25,387 nt of DNA from JBDTGE01 sp050742975 (GCA_050742975.1 JBOGDQ010000195.1:1-25387), one strand, 5' to 3'. Positions 16,549-24,427 are shown, counted from the first letter of the stretch. The notes: a model not told the origin generated them from the sequence alone. Numbers and translations are program-made.

Positions 16549-16941
16549 GTGGAGTTCCGTTGCCCGGACATCCTCGACTCCGGCCGGGGCGCAAACTCCG
16601 GTCAGAGCGGAGAACCGGCAGACGCGCAGTCGGTTCAGGAGGTACGGGAAGCTCTGGAACGGACCCAGGCCGAGTTGAACCGGACGCGTAGCTACGGTCG
16701 CACGTTATGGATCCAGTTGGATGAGACGCGCCGCTACCTTTTGGAGCAGGTGGCCGGCGGCGAGGACGCGCGACATCGTTCTATGCTCAGCAGCCCGGAC
16801 GCGTGGCAGTCGTGGGTCGACGCGTTCGCGCAAGTGAGCAGCGCGCTCGCCGGAACAGCGGGTGACGGCGGCTTCGGACGGAGCGAGGCCAGGCTCGTCG
16901 CGCGGACGCACGGCGTCGAACTGGGGCCCAGCCGGGGCTGA
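16549..16941 (+). CDS. Unknown small protein with coiled-coil segment under a SigF-type promoter
   Basis: A 130-residue protein that I do not recognise. The N-terminal 25 residues are polar and Gly/Ser-rich. Residues 28-70 look like a helix or coiled coil (V-Q-E-V-R-E-A-L-E-R-T-Q-A-E-L-N-R-T-R), followed by WIQLDETRRYLLEQVAGG. A second helical part around 82-105 has W-Q-S-W-V-D-A-F-A-Q-V, and the tail ends ARTHGVELGP. There are no membrane segments, cysteines at paired positions or catalytic motifs. The GTG has AGGGAG 7 bases upstream. The perfect SigF-type promoter before it makes it a likely stress-regulon member. It is transcribed away from the sigma gene, toward the GAF-ANTAR gene 137 bases further on. 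Confidence 0.68.
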   Translation: MEFRCPDILDSGRGANSGQSGEPADAQSVQEVREALERTQAELNRTRSYGRTLWIQLDETRRYLLEQVAGGEDARHRSMLSSPDAWQSWVDAFAQVSSALAGTAGDGGFGRSEARLVARTHGVELGPSRG

Positions 16942-17078
16942 CCGGACGCCGATGCCGGTAGTGTCGGCTGAGCCGAACCACGGCAGCTCACCGGTCGCCG
17001 CGACGTACCCCGAGACCGAACGCGACCCGAACCTTCGAGGTCAGACGTGTATCAGGACGTTCACTCGTCAATGTCGAA

Positions 17079-17804
17079 ATGAGCCGGAAGAACATGGTCG
17101 GGCTTGCCGAACTCTTCGATCGGCTCGGGCGTGAACTCAACGAAGCACAGCAACGCGCGGATATCTATCGGGTGCTGGCCGAGGCGGCGATCCGCGTCGT
17201 GCCCGGTGCCGAGCAGGCCGGGATCACCCAGGGCAAGAACGGCTCGTTCAAGACCTGTGCACCGACCGACGACGTGGTCGGCCAGATCGACCAGATCCAG
17301 TACGAGCTTAAGAGCGGACCGTGCGTCGACGCGATCATCGAGGAGAGCGTGTTCAACGCGCCGGACCTGCGCGAAGACAGGCGCTGGCCCGAGTTCGGTC
17401 GACGCGCCTTCGAGGACACCGGCGTCATCAGCATGCTGTCGTTCCGGCTGTTCTTCGAGGACGACTCGGGCGTGCTCGCGGCGATCAACATGTACTCGGC
17501 CAAGCCGGGCGCGTTCGACGACGCGTCGCGTGCGATCGGGCTGCTGCTCTCGACACATGGTGCTCTGGCGTTGTCCGCCGTGATGGCGAACGACAAGGCG
17601 GACAACCTCCTGGTCGCGCTGCAGACCAGTCGCGAGATCGGAGTCGCGATGGGGGTGCTGATGGCCAGCCAGAAGGTGACGCGAGAGCACGCGTTCCACC
17701 TGCTGCGCATCGCCAGCCAGCACAGCCATCGCCGGATCGCCGACATCGCGCTGGACGTCGCCGAGACCGGCGAGCTCGCCCTGCCGATCCTCCCGCTCGA
17801 CTGA
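17079..17804 (+). CDS. GAF-ANTAR transcription antitermination regulator
   Basis: A 241-residue soluble regulator. The GAF domain (about 25-165) has AGITQGKNGSFKTCAPTDD and a cysteine in KSGPCVDAI (C82), and probably senses a small molecule or redox state. The ANTAR domain (about 173-230) has LQTSREIGVAMGVLMASQKVTREHAFHLLRIASQ, which binds tandem-hairpin RNA targets and prevents termination. The ATG at 17079 has no clear ribosome site; an in-frame ATG at 17094 with CCGGAAG close before it is a fair alternative. The ATG at 17079 overlaps the stop of a three-codon frame (ATGTCGAAATGA, 17071-17082). It converges with the topoisomerase gene, with 5 bases between the stops. It is the second ANTAR protein in the window. 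Confidence 0.88.
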   Translation: MSRKNMVGLAELFDRLGRELNEAQQRADIYRVLAEAAIRVVPGAEQAGITQGKNGSFKTCAPTDDVVGQIDQIQYELKSGPCVDAIIEESVFNAPDLREDRRWPEFGRRAFEDTGVISMLSFRLFFEDDSGVLAAINMYSAKPGAFDDASRAIGLLLSTHGALALSAVMANDKADNLLVALQTSREIGVAMGVLMASQKVTREHAFHLLRIASQHSHRRIADIALDVAETGELALPILPLD

Positions 17805-17809
17805 CCCGA

Positions 17810-18883
17810 TCAGCTCGGCAGCACGCGCGCCAGCAGCGTCCGCAGGAACGGCACGAGCGCGCGCTCGTCCGCGTCCAGTCTGGCCGCGCGAATGGGACGT
17901 CGCGCGGCAAGCAGGGCCGGGAAGCTGCCGTCCAGGTAAGCCCCGATGACGTGCGGGTGCACGTAATGCTCGCGCGCAACGGTTCGGGTGTTGCCGAGGA
18001 ACTGCGCCGCCGCGTCGACTGCATCGAGCACCCGGGTCTCCGCGTCCTGAGCCGGCGGCAGGTGCTTGCGCAGCGCCGCGAAAGCTACCCGGGTGCCGTG
18101 CCAGGTGCGGAAGTCCTTCGCGCTTACCCGCGCACCGGCCAGCTCGGCCAGGCGCTCGTTGACGTCCTCCGCGCCGATCGACTTGCCGCCCACGGTGAAC
18201 AGCCGCCGCCCCCGCTGTTGTGCCAGGCGGGACACCACTCGCGCGACCGCCGGTTCGCGAAGCGTCACGACCGCCGGCTTGCCCGACTTGGCCGGAAAGC
18301 TGAATCGCACCTCGCGGCCGTGTACCTGGACGTGGCGCTTCATGAGCGTGCTCAGGCCGTAGCTCTCGTTCTCCTCGGCGTAGCTCTCGCTGCCGACGCG
18401 CAGTCCGCGCGCGTCGATCACCCGCAGCATGACGCCCAGCACCAGCTCGCGATCGAGCGTCCGCCGGCGCAGTTGCAGCTCGACATCGGCGCGAACCGCC
18501 GACAGCCGCGGTCCGAAGTCGATCAGCCGGTAGAAGTTGAGCTCGTCGCGGAACTGCCGCCAGCGCTCGCTGTACAGGTACTGGGTGCGGCCGCGCTCGT
18601 CCTCACCGGTCGCCATCAGGTGCGCGTCGTCCGCGCTGCAGATCCACACGTTCTGCCAGCCGGGCGGGATGACGAGCGAGTCGATGCGGTTCCGGACAGC
18701 GGTACTCACGGCACGACCGGTCGGCGTCCGGTAGCTGAAACCGCGGCCGCGGCGAACCCGGCGAATACCCGGCTCCTCGACACTGGCGTAGCGCAGGCCG
18801 GCCGCGCGGGCACACGCCTCGGCATCGTCGTACAGCTCGAGGATCTGCGCGATCGTGCGCGCCGGACTACGCGGGCGCGTCAC
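17810..18883 (-). CDS. DNA topoisomerase IB (poxvirus-like)
   Basis: A 357-residue type IB topoisomerase that relaxes supercoils by a 3'-phosphotyrosyl intermediate. The N-terminal domain is about 1-110, with IPPGWQNVWI (72-81). The catalytic domain has R162 in GLRVGSESYAEENESYGLSTL, K201 in AKSGKPAV, R259 in KDFRTWHGT, a His near 306 and the nucleophile Y307 in TVAREHYVHP. All expected residues of the pentad are present, so an active enzyme is predicted. Its GTG start overlaps the stop of the MFS gene as GTGA, so the two are co-transcribed, perhaps from the SigF-type site upstream of the exporter. Poxvirus-like IB enzymes are accessory in bacteria, beside gyrase and topoisomerase I. Confidence 0.93.
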   Translation of the reverse strand: MTRPRSPARTIAQILELYDDAEACARAAGLRYASVEEPGIRRVRRGRGFSYRTPTGRAVSTAVRNRIDSLVIPPGWQNVWICSADDAHLMATGEDERGRTQYLYSERWRQFRDELNFYRLIDFGPRLSAVRADVELQLRRRTLDRELVLGVMLRVIDARGLRVGSESYAEENESYGLSTLMKRHVQVHGREVRFSFPAKSGKPAVVTLREPAVARVVSRLAQQRGRRLFTVGGKSIGAEDVNERLAELAGARVSAKDFRTWHGTRVAFAALRKHLPPAQDAETRVLDAVDAAAQFLGNTRTVAREHYVHPHVIGAYLDGSFPALLAARRPIRAARLDADERALVPFLRTLLARVLPS

Positions 18884-20343
18884 TCGGACGCCGCCGGTCG
18901 ACGCGCACGATCGATGTAGATGTCGACGAGCGTGATCCCGAGTGCGGCCAGCACAAAGGCGATCGCGACGTAGATGCCGTGCTCGAAGGCGTCGGCGTAA
19001 TCACCAGCACCGGGGCCCGCCACCTGGGCGAAGAAGGCCGCGCCGACCGCCGCGATCCCGATCGCCGCACCGATCCGCTGGCCGGTCTGCAGCAAACCAC
19101 CCGCGGTGCCCGCTCGCTCGACCGGCACCTGGGACAGCGTCAGCGTCTGGTTCGGTGCGATCACCATGCCGCCGCCTACCCCTGCCACCAGTAGCGGCAG
19201 CAGGGTCGCCCAGCCCGTACCGTCCTGCGGCACCTGGTGCACGGCCAAGTCGGCTCCGGCGAAGCCCACGACGACGAGCACCAGGCCGACCGCGACCAGC
19301 GGGCGACCGAACCGGTGGACGACTCGGCCGCCGAGACCGGCCGCTGCCGCTGAGCCGAGCGCGAACGGCGTGATCGCCAGTCCCGCGGCAAGCGCCGAGT
19401 AGCGCAGCCCGACCTGCAGGTACAGCGTGAAGACGAAGAACAGCGGCGTGAAGCCTGCGAAGTAGACGGTGATCATGGAACTGCCGAAGGCGTAGGAGCG
19501 ACGGCGGTACAGGCTGAAGTCGACGACCGGCTCGCGGCCGCGGCGCTCGTACCGCCGGTCCCACAGCACGAAGCCGGTCAGCACGAGCAGCGCACCTGGG
19601 ACCAGCAGCCACTTGATCGTCGGCCACTCGCGTTCCTGGACGAACGGCAGCAGCAGCAGCACCGCGCCGGAACCGAGCAGCAGCACGCCGACCGGATCCA
19701 GATCATGCCGGCGGCGGGACCGGCCGTCCTCGCGCCCGGGCAGCAGGCGCCACGCCAACGGCATCGCCACCAGACCGATCGGGACGTTCACGTAGAAGAC
19801 CGCGCGCCAGCCCTGCGTGTCGCCGAAGATCGCGATCAGCACGCCACCGAGCAGGGGCCCGATCGCGGTGGAAATTCCGACGACCGAACCGAACAGCCCG
19901 AACGCCTTGCCCCGCTCACGGCCGGAGAACATCTCCTGGATTGTCGCGCTGATCTGCGGCGTCAGCGAGCCACCGGCGAGCCCCTGCACGAGCCGCGCCA
20001 GGATGAGCAGCAGGCTGTCCTGGGTGGCCCCGCACGCTGCGCTGGCCACGGTGAACATCGCCAGCGAGCCGACGAACACGGTGCGGCGGCCGTACAGATC
20101 ACCGACCCGCCCCGCCGGCACGAGCAGCAGCCCGAAGGTCAACGCGTAGCCGGAGACCACCCACTGCAGGTCGCTCTGCGAGGCGCTCAGTCCGACCCTG
20201 ATGGATGGCAGCGCGACGTTCACGATCGAGACGTCGAGCAGCACCATGAAGCCGCCGACGAGACACACCGCCAGCGCCCGCCACCGCCTGGGATCGGGCT
20301 CCGGGCCCGCCGTCGTGTCGGTGTGCGAGTCGGTGGCGGTCAC
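18880..20343 (-). CDS. MFS drug:H+ antiporter, DHA2 (EmrB/QacA) family
   Basis: A 487-residue exporter with about 14 predicted helices, typical for DHA2. Motif A of the loop between helices 2 and 3 reads GRVGDLYGRRTVF (about 80-92). Helix 1 contains LAVCLVGGFMVLLDVSIVNVALPSI, with the conserved Asp of motif D1, and LARLVQGLAGG follows in helix 4. The predicted substrates are lipophilic toxic compounds, expelled in exchange for protons across the inner membrane. It starts at GTG with no ribosome site. A SigF-type -10 ends 8 bases before the start codon, so the message is probably leaderless. It overlaps the topoisomerase IB gene by 4 bases. No TetR or MarR regulator is adjacent, unlike many exporters of this class. 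Confidence 0.92.
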   Translation of the reverse strand: MTATDSHTDTTAGPEPDPRRWRALAVCLVGGFMVLLDVSIVNVALPSIRVGLSASQSDLQWVVSGYALTFGLLLVPAGRVGDLYGRRTVFVGSLAMFTVASAACGATQDSLLLILARLVQGLAGGSLTPQISATIQEMFSGRERGKAFGLFGSVVGISTAIGPLLGGVLIAIFGDTQGWRAVFYVNVPIGLVAMPLAWRLLPGREDGRSRRRHDLDPVGVLLLGSGAVLLLLPFVQEREWPTIKWLLVPGALLVLTGFVLWDRRYERRGREPVVDFSLYRRRSYAFGSSMITVYFAGFTPLFFVFTLYLQVGLRYSALAAGLAITPFALGSAAAAGLGGRVVHRFGRPLVAVGLVLVVVGFAGADLAVHQVPQDGTGWATLLPLLVAGVGGGMVIAPNQTLTLSQVPVERAGTAGGLLQTGQRIGAAIGIAAVGAAFFAQVAGPGAGDYADAFEHGIYVAIAFVLAALGITLVDIYIDRARRPAASE

Positions 20344-20351
20344 GTGGTTCG

Positions 20352-20377
20352 GTACCCGGCGGGCGCAGCCGTCAAAC
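20352..20377 (-). promoter_or_regulatory. SigF/SigB-type promoter for exporter and topoisomerase IB
   Basis: Read on the minus strand: GTTT (20377-20374), 16-base spacer, GGGTAC (20357-20352). The GTG start at 20343 follows 8 bases after the -10, as in leaderless genes, which supports both calls. Confidence 0.62.
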
Positions 20378-20394
20378 CGGGCTGCCCTGACCGG

Positions 20395-21840
20395 TCAGCT
20401 CTCGCGGACAACGTCGCCTGCGGCCTTGTCCGGTCGCAACCCGCGCCATGTCGGATGCCGAAGCCGGTCGCCGCCGGTCCACTCGCCGAACGCGACCTCA
20501 CCCACGAGCTTCGGCGTGACCCAGCGGGCCTCGCGTGCATCCGCGGTCGGGACGTCCGGGTCGAACGGTGACGTCTTACGTGCCAGCCGGGCCAGGCGTC
20601 CATGCAGGTCGGCCAGCATCTCGTCGCTGAACCCGGTCCCCACGCGTCCGATGTAGCGCAGCTTGCCGCCATCGGGCAGCCCGAGCAGGAGCGCGCCAAC
20701 CGTCCCCGCCCGCCGCCCGTTCCCCGGCGCCCAGCCGCCGACCACCGCCTCCTGGGTATGGGCATGCTTGATCTTGATCCAGTCCGGCGAGCGCCGCCCC
20801 GGCCGGTAGCGCGAATCGAGACGCTTGGCGAGCACACCCTCGAGCCCGTTGTCCCGGCTCGCCCGCATCGCGGCCGCACCCGAACCGTCGAACGCGGGCG
20901 GCGTCTGCCACGACTCGCCGTTCAGGTCCAGTTCGAGCAGCAGCTCGCGACGCTGCGAGTACGGCAGCTCGAGCAGGGACCGGCCGTCGAGATGGAGCAG
21001 GTCGAACACCAGCAGGACGACCGGGTCGGTGCCCGCCAGACGCCTGGCGACCGCGGCGGTCGACACGTGCATGCGCCGCTGCAGCCCTCCGAAGCTCGGG
21101 CGACCCTCGCTGTCGAAGCTCACGATCTCGCCGTCCAGCAGCACCTGGGTGCTGCCGAGCGCCTCGCCCAGCAGTCGCAGCTCCGGGTAGCTGACGCTCA
21201 GGTCCCTGTCGTTGCGCGAGGTCAGCGTGATCCGCCCGCCCTCGACCCGCGCGATCGCTCGGACGCCGTCCCACTTCATCTCGAAGGACCAGCCCGCGTC
21301 GTCGGCCGGCAGCGAGCCGAGCGTGGCGAGCATCGGCACGACTCGCTTCGGCAGCCGCTGCCAACCCGCCTTCGCGGGAGCGTCCATGCGGTGCATCATC
21401 CAGTTCTTGCCACCCGTCCGGAACAGCACGAACCGCCCCTGCACCCGCTCGCCGTGCAGGACGACCATCACCTCGCGCTCGCTCCACTTCTCGGTGTCGT
21501 ACGTGCCGCGATCCCAGATCGTCACGGCGCCGGCGCCGTACTGGCGCTCGCCGATCGCGCCCTCGAACGACGCGTACTCGAGCGGATGATCCTCGACGTG
21601 GACCGCGAGCACGTTGACCTTCGGGTCCGGCGGCACGCCCTTGGGCACCGCCCACGAGACGAGCACGCCGTCGCGCTCCAGCCGGAAGTCCCAGTGCAGT
21701 GAACTCGCGTGATGCTCCTGGACGACGAACGAGTTGCCGCTACCTCTCGAGCCCTTGGCCTTCTTCGCCACGTTGCGCGGCATCGGCTCGGTGGTCTTCG
21801 TCGGATCTCGCTTGCGGCGGTACTCGCCCAGTCCGTCCAC
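20395..21840 (-). CDS. ligD: LigD-type ATP-dependent DNA ligase (phosphoesterase plus ligase, no polymerase domain)
   Basis: A 481-residue enzyme of bacterial non-homologous end joining. The N-terminal 3'-phosphoesterase domain (about 35-160) has QEHHASSLHWDFRLE (41-55; H43, H49 and D51 are probable metal or catalytic residues) and HVEDHPLEY (81-89). The ligase domain has the adenylated lysine K189 in FEMKWDGVR, LLDGEIV (234-240), EGVLAKR (334-340) and WIKIK (354-358), then an OB-fold domain (about 365-475). The primase-polymerase domain of full-length LigD is absent, and no Ku gene is in the window; in actinobacteria it may be encoded elsewhere. The start is GTG with a weak ribosome site. 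A start nearer MPRNVAKK (residue 20) is possible. Confidence 0.92.
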   Translation of the reverse strand: MDGLGEYRRKRDPTKTTEPMPRNVAKKAKGSRGSGNSFVVQEHHASSLHWDFRLERDGVLVSWAVPKGVPPDPKVNVLAVHVEDHPLEYASFEGAIGERQYGAGAVTIWDRGTYDTEKWSEREVMVVLHGERVQGRFVLFRTGGKNWMMHRMDAPAKAGWQRLPKRVVPMLATLGSLPADDAGWSFEMKWDGVRAIARVEGGRITLTSRNDRDLSVSYPELRLLGEALGSTQVLLDGEIVSFDSEGRPSFGGLQRRMHVSTAAVARRLAGTDPVVLLVFDLLHLDGRSLLELPYSQRRELLLELDLNGESWQTPPAFDGSGAAAMRASRDNGLEGVLAKRLDSRYRPGRRSPDWIKIKHAHTQEAVVGGWAPGNGRRAGTVGALLLGLPDGGKLRYIGRVGTGFSDEMLADLHGRLARLARKTSPFDPDVPTADAREARWVTPKLVGEVAFGEWTGGDRLRHPTWRGLRPDKAAGDVVRES

Positions 21841-21897
21841 CTCGCCAGTCTGCCGGAACCGGAGCCCTTGCCGATGACGCGCGGGAGCGGACGACGG

Positions 21898-22194
21898 TCA
21901 ACCTGCGGGCGGGGGCGGGCGCCGCCACCAGCGCGTCGCCGCCCACCCGGTGACGACGCCAGCGATCGCCGTCACGATCGCAGCTGCCGCTGGCGCGACG
22001 AGCACGATGACGGCGGCACAGAAGCCGGTACCGCACAGCAGCCACAGCAGCGTCGGGTAGTGGCTGCGCAGCAGCGCGCCGACGCGCACGACGGTGGACC
22101 GGATCCGGCCGGTCACCGCTCGCCGTCTGCTGCTTGCCTTGAGCTCGGCCTCGAACTCCTCGAGCACTCTGCGTTCGTACTTGGACAACGTCAT
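21898..22194 (-). CDS. DUF3040-like small membrane protein
   Basis: A 98-residue protein with the DUF3040 layout: an N-terminal amphipathic helix T-L-S-K-Y-E-R-R-V-L-E-E-F-E-A-E-L, a basic linker, then two hydrophobic segments (about 46-66 and 68-86) and a Pro-rich end. DUF3040 proteins are common in actinobacteria and have no established role. It ends 57 bases before the LigD start on the same strand, and could be its upstream operon partner. A possible SigF-type promoter (GTTT-N16-GGGAAC) lies 63 bases before the ATG. Family assignment rests on the N-terminal pattern and topology. Confidence 0.72.
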   Translation of the reverse strand: MTLSKYERRVLEEFEAELKASSRRRAVTGRIRSTVVRVGALLRSHYPTLLWLLCGTGFCAAVIVLVAPAAAAIVTAIAGVVTGWAATRWWRRPPPPAG

Positions 22195-22257
22195 GGCCGG
22201 TCTCCGTCGAGTCTGTTCGTCCGCGCGGGAAGCCAACCTCCGCGCTTCAACGGCAGA

Positions 22258-22283
22258 GTTCCCGATAGGGCCGAACGGCAAAC
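22258..22283 (-). promoter_or_regulatory. Possible SigF-type promoter for the DUF3040-like gene
   Basis: Read on the minus strand: GTTT (22283-22280), 16-base spacer, GGGAAC (22263-22258). The -35 is exact, and the -10 fits GGGWAN with A at the W position. Confidence 0.48.
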
Positions 22284-22328
22284 CTGCCGATGCGTTCACC
22301 GGCCGGCGTCGTGAGAACCGCGGAGAAC

Positions 22329-22334
22329 GGGTAG
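22329..22334 (+). promoter_or_regulatory. SigF-like -10 hexamer before the hemerythrin-like gene
   Basis: GGGTAG identical to the -10 of other sites in this window, in the intergenic region and in the right orientation. The matching -35 is poor (GTGA at 14 bases), so this is a weak call. Confidence 0.33.
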
Positions 22335-22357
22335 GAGGATGCCGGTAGGAGGACATC

Positions 22358-22378
22358 ATGGAGAGTGCGTTCAGATGA
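22358..22378 (+). CDS. Six-codon leader ORF coupled to the hemerythrin-like gene
   Basis: ATG at 22358 with a strong ribosome site GGTAGGAGG six bases upstream encodes only MESAFR before a TGA at 22376-22378. That stop overlaps the ATG at 22375 of the hemerythrin-like gene (ATGA). The main gene lacks an equally good ribosome site (GGAGAG, 9 bases away), so ribosomes probably load on the leader and re-initiate. Whether the peptide matters is unknown. Confidence 0.45.
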   Translation: MESAFR

Positions 22379-22860
22379 GCGAGGACGGCCTGATCGGTCT
22401 GCTCGAAGCGCAGCACGATCAGCTCGAGGCGATGCTGGATCGGCTGCCCACGCTGATGGGCTCGCTGCGTGAGCAGGCGTTCCTCGAGCTGCGGCAGCTG
22501 ATCGCGGTACACGAGGCGATCGAGCAGCAACTCGTCCATCCCCGGGCCAAGGCGGACGAGCCCGGCGCCGCTGACAGCCGGGTCGCCGAGGAGCTGGCCG
22601 CCGCCGATCTGCTGACCGCCTTGGAACGGATGGACATCGAGTCGACCGAGTTCGAGACGACGTTCCGCGGCCTGCAGCAGGCGCTGCGCGAGCACGCCGA
22701 GGCCGAGGAGCTGACCGAGTTCACGGCGTTGCAGGATGCGTTCGACGACGCTGATCTGGCCAGGGCGCGTCAGGCAGTCGAGCGCGTGGAGTCCGGTGCC
22801 GCCGCCCTGGCCGAGCCGTTCGCCTCGATCCATGAGCAGGCTGTGCGCGAACTGGGCTGA
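22375..22860 (+). CDS. Hemerythrin-like HHE-domain protein
   Basis: A 161-residue all-helical protein. The putative diiron ligands are spaced as in HHE proteins: LEAQHDQLEAML (9-20), VHEAIEQQLVHP (44-55) and LREHAEAEELTEF (about 104-116), with another His near the C-terminus (SIHEQAV). Such proteins bind oxygen, nitric oxide or iron, or act as redox sensors, in the cytoplasm. The in-frame ATG at 22339 is rejected because its ribosome site abuts it. The chosen ATG overlaps the leader ORF stop. A SigF-like -10 lies upstream. The neighbouring ferritin-like gene on the other side of the membrane-protein gene fits an iron and oxidative-stress theme. Confidence 0.82.
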   Translation: MSEDGLIGLLEAQHDQLEAMLDRLPTLMGSLREQAFLELRQLIAVHEAIEQQLVHPRAKADEPGAADSRVAEELAAADLLTALERMDIESTEFETTFRGLQQALREHAEAEELTEFTALQDAFDDADLARARQAVERVESGAAALAEPFASIHEQAVRELG

Positions 22861-22938
22861 GTGCGATTGAGCAATGGCGGCAATGGGGAGGCTGCAGGCA
22901 CAGAGTGTGAACAACCCACGGCTCATCAGGAGGTTGTG

Positions 22939-23694
22939 ATGACCATAGACACTGTTCGAGCAAGCCGACTTCGGGTGGCGCGTTCACGCGGCGCGGTGAG
23001 CGGCGTACTGCTCCTCATCCTCGGCGCGTGGGCCGGAATCGTCGCCTTCATCGGCCCCTACTTCGACTTCGCGTTCACCCCCGCGCCGAACGACGCGTGG
23101 CACTGGACAGCGGCCCGCTGCTACCTCGAGGTCCTGCCCGGCGGCGCAGCCTTCCTCGGCGGGTTGCTGCTGCTGTTCAGCGCGAACCGACTGACCGCGA
23201 GCCTGGGCAGCTGGCTCGGCATTCTCGGCGGGGCCTGGCTGGTCGTCGGGCCGCCGCTGGCGAACCCGCTGCACCTCGACCTCGGCGTGCCCGACCCCAG
23301 TTCCGGCAGCCGCGTGCAGGCGCTGGAGGAGCTGTTCTTCTTCTACGCGATCGGTGCCGCGATCCTCTTCGTCGCGTCCGTGGCGCTGGGCCGGCTGTCC
23401 GTGCACAGCCTGCGTGACGTGCGGGCGGCCGAACGTCGCGCGGCAGCGGACGGAGCCGTCGCCGAACCGGCGGTTGCCCGGGAGCCGGTCGCCCCGGAGT
23501 CCGGCCCGTACCCGCCGAGTCACGCGGTCGACCCGAACGCGGGCTACGAGCGGCCGGTCGGGGCCCGCGGACCGGTCACAGGCACCGACCCGTCCTACGT
23601 GCCGCCCGCTCGTGGCGCGGAACCGACCCAAGCAGCGCCGATGCCACCGGCGCCCGAGGACAGCTCGCAGCTGCACCACCACGGGCAGCGGTAA
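22939..23694 (+). CDS. Four-helix membrane protein with Pro-rich C-terminal tail
   Basis: A 251-residue protein of a type common in actinobacteria, with no name that I can give. After about 20 polar residues come four hydrophobic segments: about 21-40, 63-81, 88-106 and 134-154. The first extracytoplasmic loop has the aromatic stretch GPYFDFAFTPAPNDAWHW. From about 165 the chain is cytoplasmic, with a charged helix (LRDVRAAERRAAAD) and then a low-complexity tail rich in Pro, Ala, Gly and Glu that ends in HHHGQR. AGGAGG six bases upstream fixes the ATG; the frame is open further upstream without a good start. It lies 78 bases after the hemerythrin-like gene, possibly the same transcript. Confidence 0.75.
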   Translation: MTIDTVRASRLRVARSRGAVSGVLLLILGAWAGIVAFIGPYFDFAFTPAPNDAWHWTAARCYLEVLPGGAAFLGGLLLLFSANRLTASLGSWLGILGGAWLVVGPPLANPLHLDLGVPDPSSGSRVQALEELFFFYAIGAAILFVASVALGRLSVHSLRDVRAAERRAAADGAVAEPAVAREPVAPESGPYPPSHAVDPNAGYERPVGARGPVTGTDPSYVPPARGAEPTQAAPMPPAPEDSSQLHHHGQR

Positions 23695-23698
23695 CCCG

Positions 23699-23716
23699 CG
23701 GCGGTCGAGGCCGCCG
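23699..23716. terminator. Possible bidirectional terminator hairpin
   Basis: CGGCGG (23699-23704) and CCGCCG (23711-23716) form a 6-bp stem with a 6-base loop exactly between two convergent stop codons. There is no U-tract on either side, so efficiency is doubtful. Confidence 0.35.
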
Positions 23717-23717
23717 G

Positions 23718-24287
23718 TCAGCCGACTCGCTTGAGGAGGTTGAGCATGTCGTCAGCGTGCTCCTCCTCCTCGGCGAGGATCTCCTCGAAGATGCGGCGCG
23801 TCGTGGGGTCGTCGTGGCCGAGCCATTCGATCGCCTCGCTGTAAGCCTGGATGACGACCCGCTCGGCAACGAGGTCTTCCTTGATCATGTCCAGCAGCGC
23901 CTCGGGCGTGTTGTACTCGGTGTGCGCGCGGGACAGCACCGTGTCCGGGTTCAGCTCCGGCGTGCCACCGAGCTGATCGATCCGGTCGGCCAGCCGATCG
24001 GCGTGCACCTGCTCCTCAGCCGAGTGCTGCAGGAACTCCGCGGCCGCCGGCTCCGCGTTCAGCCCGTGCGCGCCGTAATAGTGGGCCTTGTAGCGCAGGA
24101 CGCAGACGATCTCGGTCGCCAGGGCGTCGTTCAACACCGTGAGCACGCGATCCAGATCGGCGCCGTACGCGGCGGTCACCGGGCCCTTCTCGATCTCCTT
24201 GCGGGCGTTGGCGCGCAGCTTCTTCACATCGGTGAGGAACGGCTGCGAGGACGCGCTGCCAGGTTTTGCTGCCTTCTTCGCGGTCAC
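23718..24287 (-). CDS. Ferritin-like diiron protein (bacterioferritin/Dps-related)
   Basis: A 189-residue four-helix protein. The diiron ligands follow the ferritin pattern: E in NDALATEIVCVLRYKAHYYGAHG, ExxH in EEQVHADRL, E in EDLVAERVVIQAYSEAI and ExxH in EEEEHADDML. It should oxidise and store ferrous iron and lower Fenton damage in the cytoplasm. A lysine-rich N-terminal tail of about 45 residues (TAKKAAKPG, KKLRANARKEIEKG) precedes the bundle and could bind DNA, as in some Dps proteins. I chose the GTG at 24287 because GGAGG lies 5-6 bases upstream; an ATG at 24305 is in frame but has no ribosome site. It converges with the upstream membrane-protein gene. Confidence 0.85.
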   Translation of the reverse strand: MTAKKAAKPGSASSQPFLTDVKKLRANARKEIEKGPVTAAYGADLDRVLTVLNDALATEIVCVLRYKAHYYGAHGLNAEPAAAEFLQHSAEEQVHADRLADRIDQLGGTPELNPDTVLSRAHTEYNTPEALLDMIKEDLVAERVVIQAYSEAIEWLGHDDPTTRRIFEEILAEEEEHADDMLNLLKRVG

Positions 24288-24427
24288 GTATGCCTCCGTG
24301 AGCATCGGGTGGCGCCAGCCGGCACGGGCGCTCGGTCGCATCGTGCTCGACGCTATTGAGGTCCGGGCGCGCCCGCAACGTCGAGCGCCGACGTCCCGAG
24401 AGGCAGGACGCACCGCCCCGCGCTGTT

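Noticed and set aside
16964..16976. TCGGCT-G-AGCCGA palindrome after the unknown coiled-coil gene as a terminator
   Set aside because: Only a 6-bp stem with a one-base centre and no T-run; common by chance at this GC content.
22339..22374. ATG at 22339 as the hemerythrin-like start
   Set aside because: The purine-rich stretch abuts it with no spacing and the same bases serve the leader ATG; the extension is not hemerythrin-like.
24288..24305. ATG at 24305 as the start of the ferritin-like gene
   Set aside because: No ribosome site precedes it, whereas GGAGG precedes the GTG at 24287.
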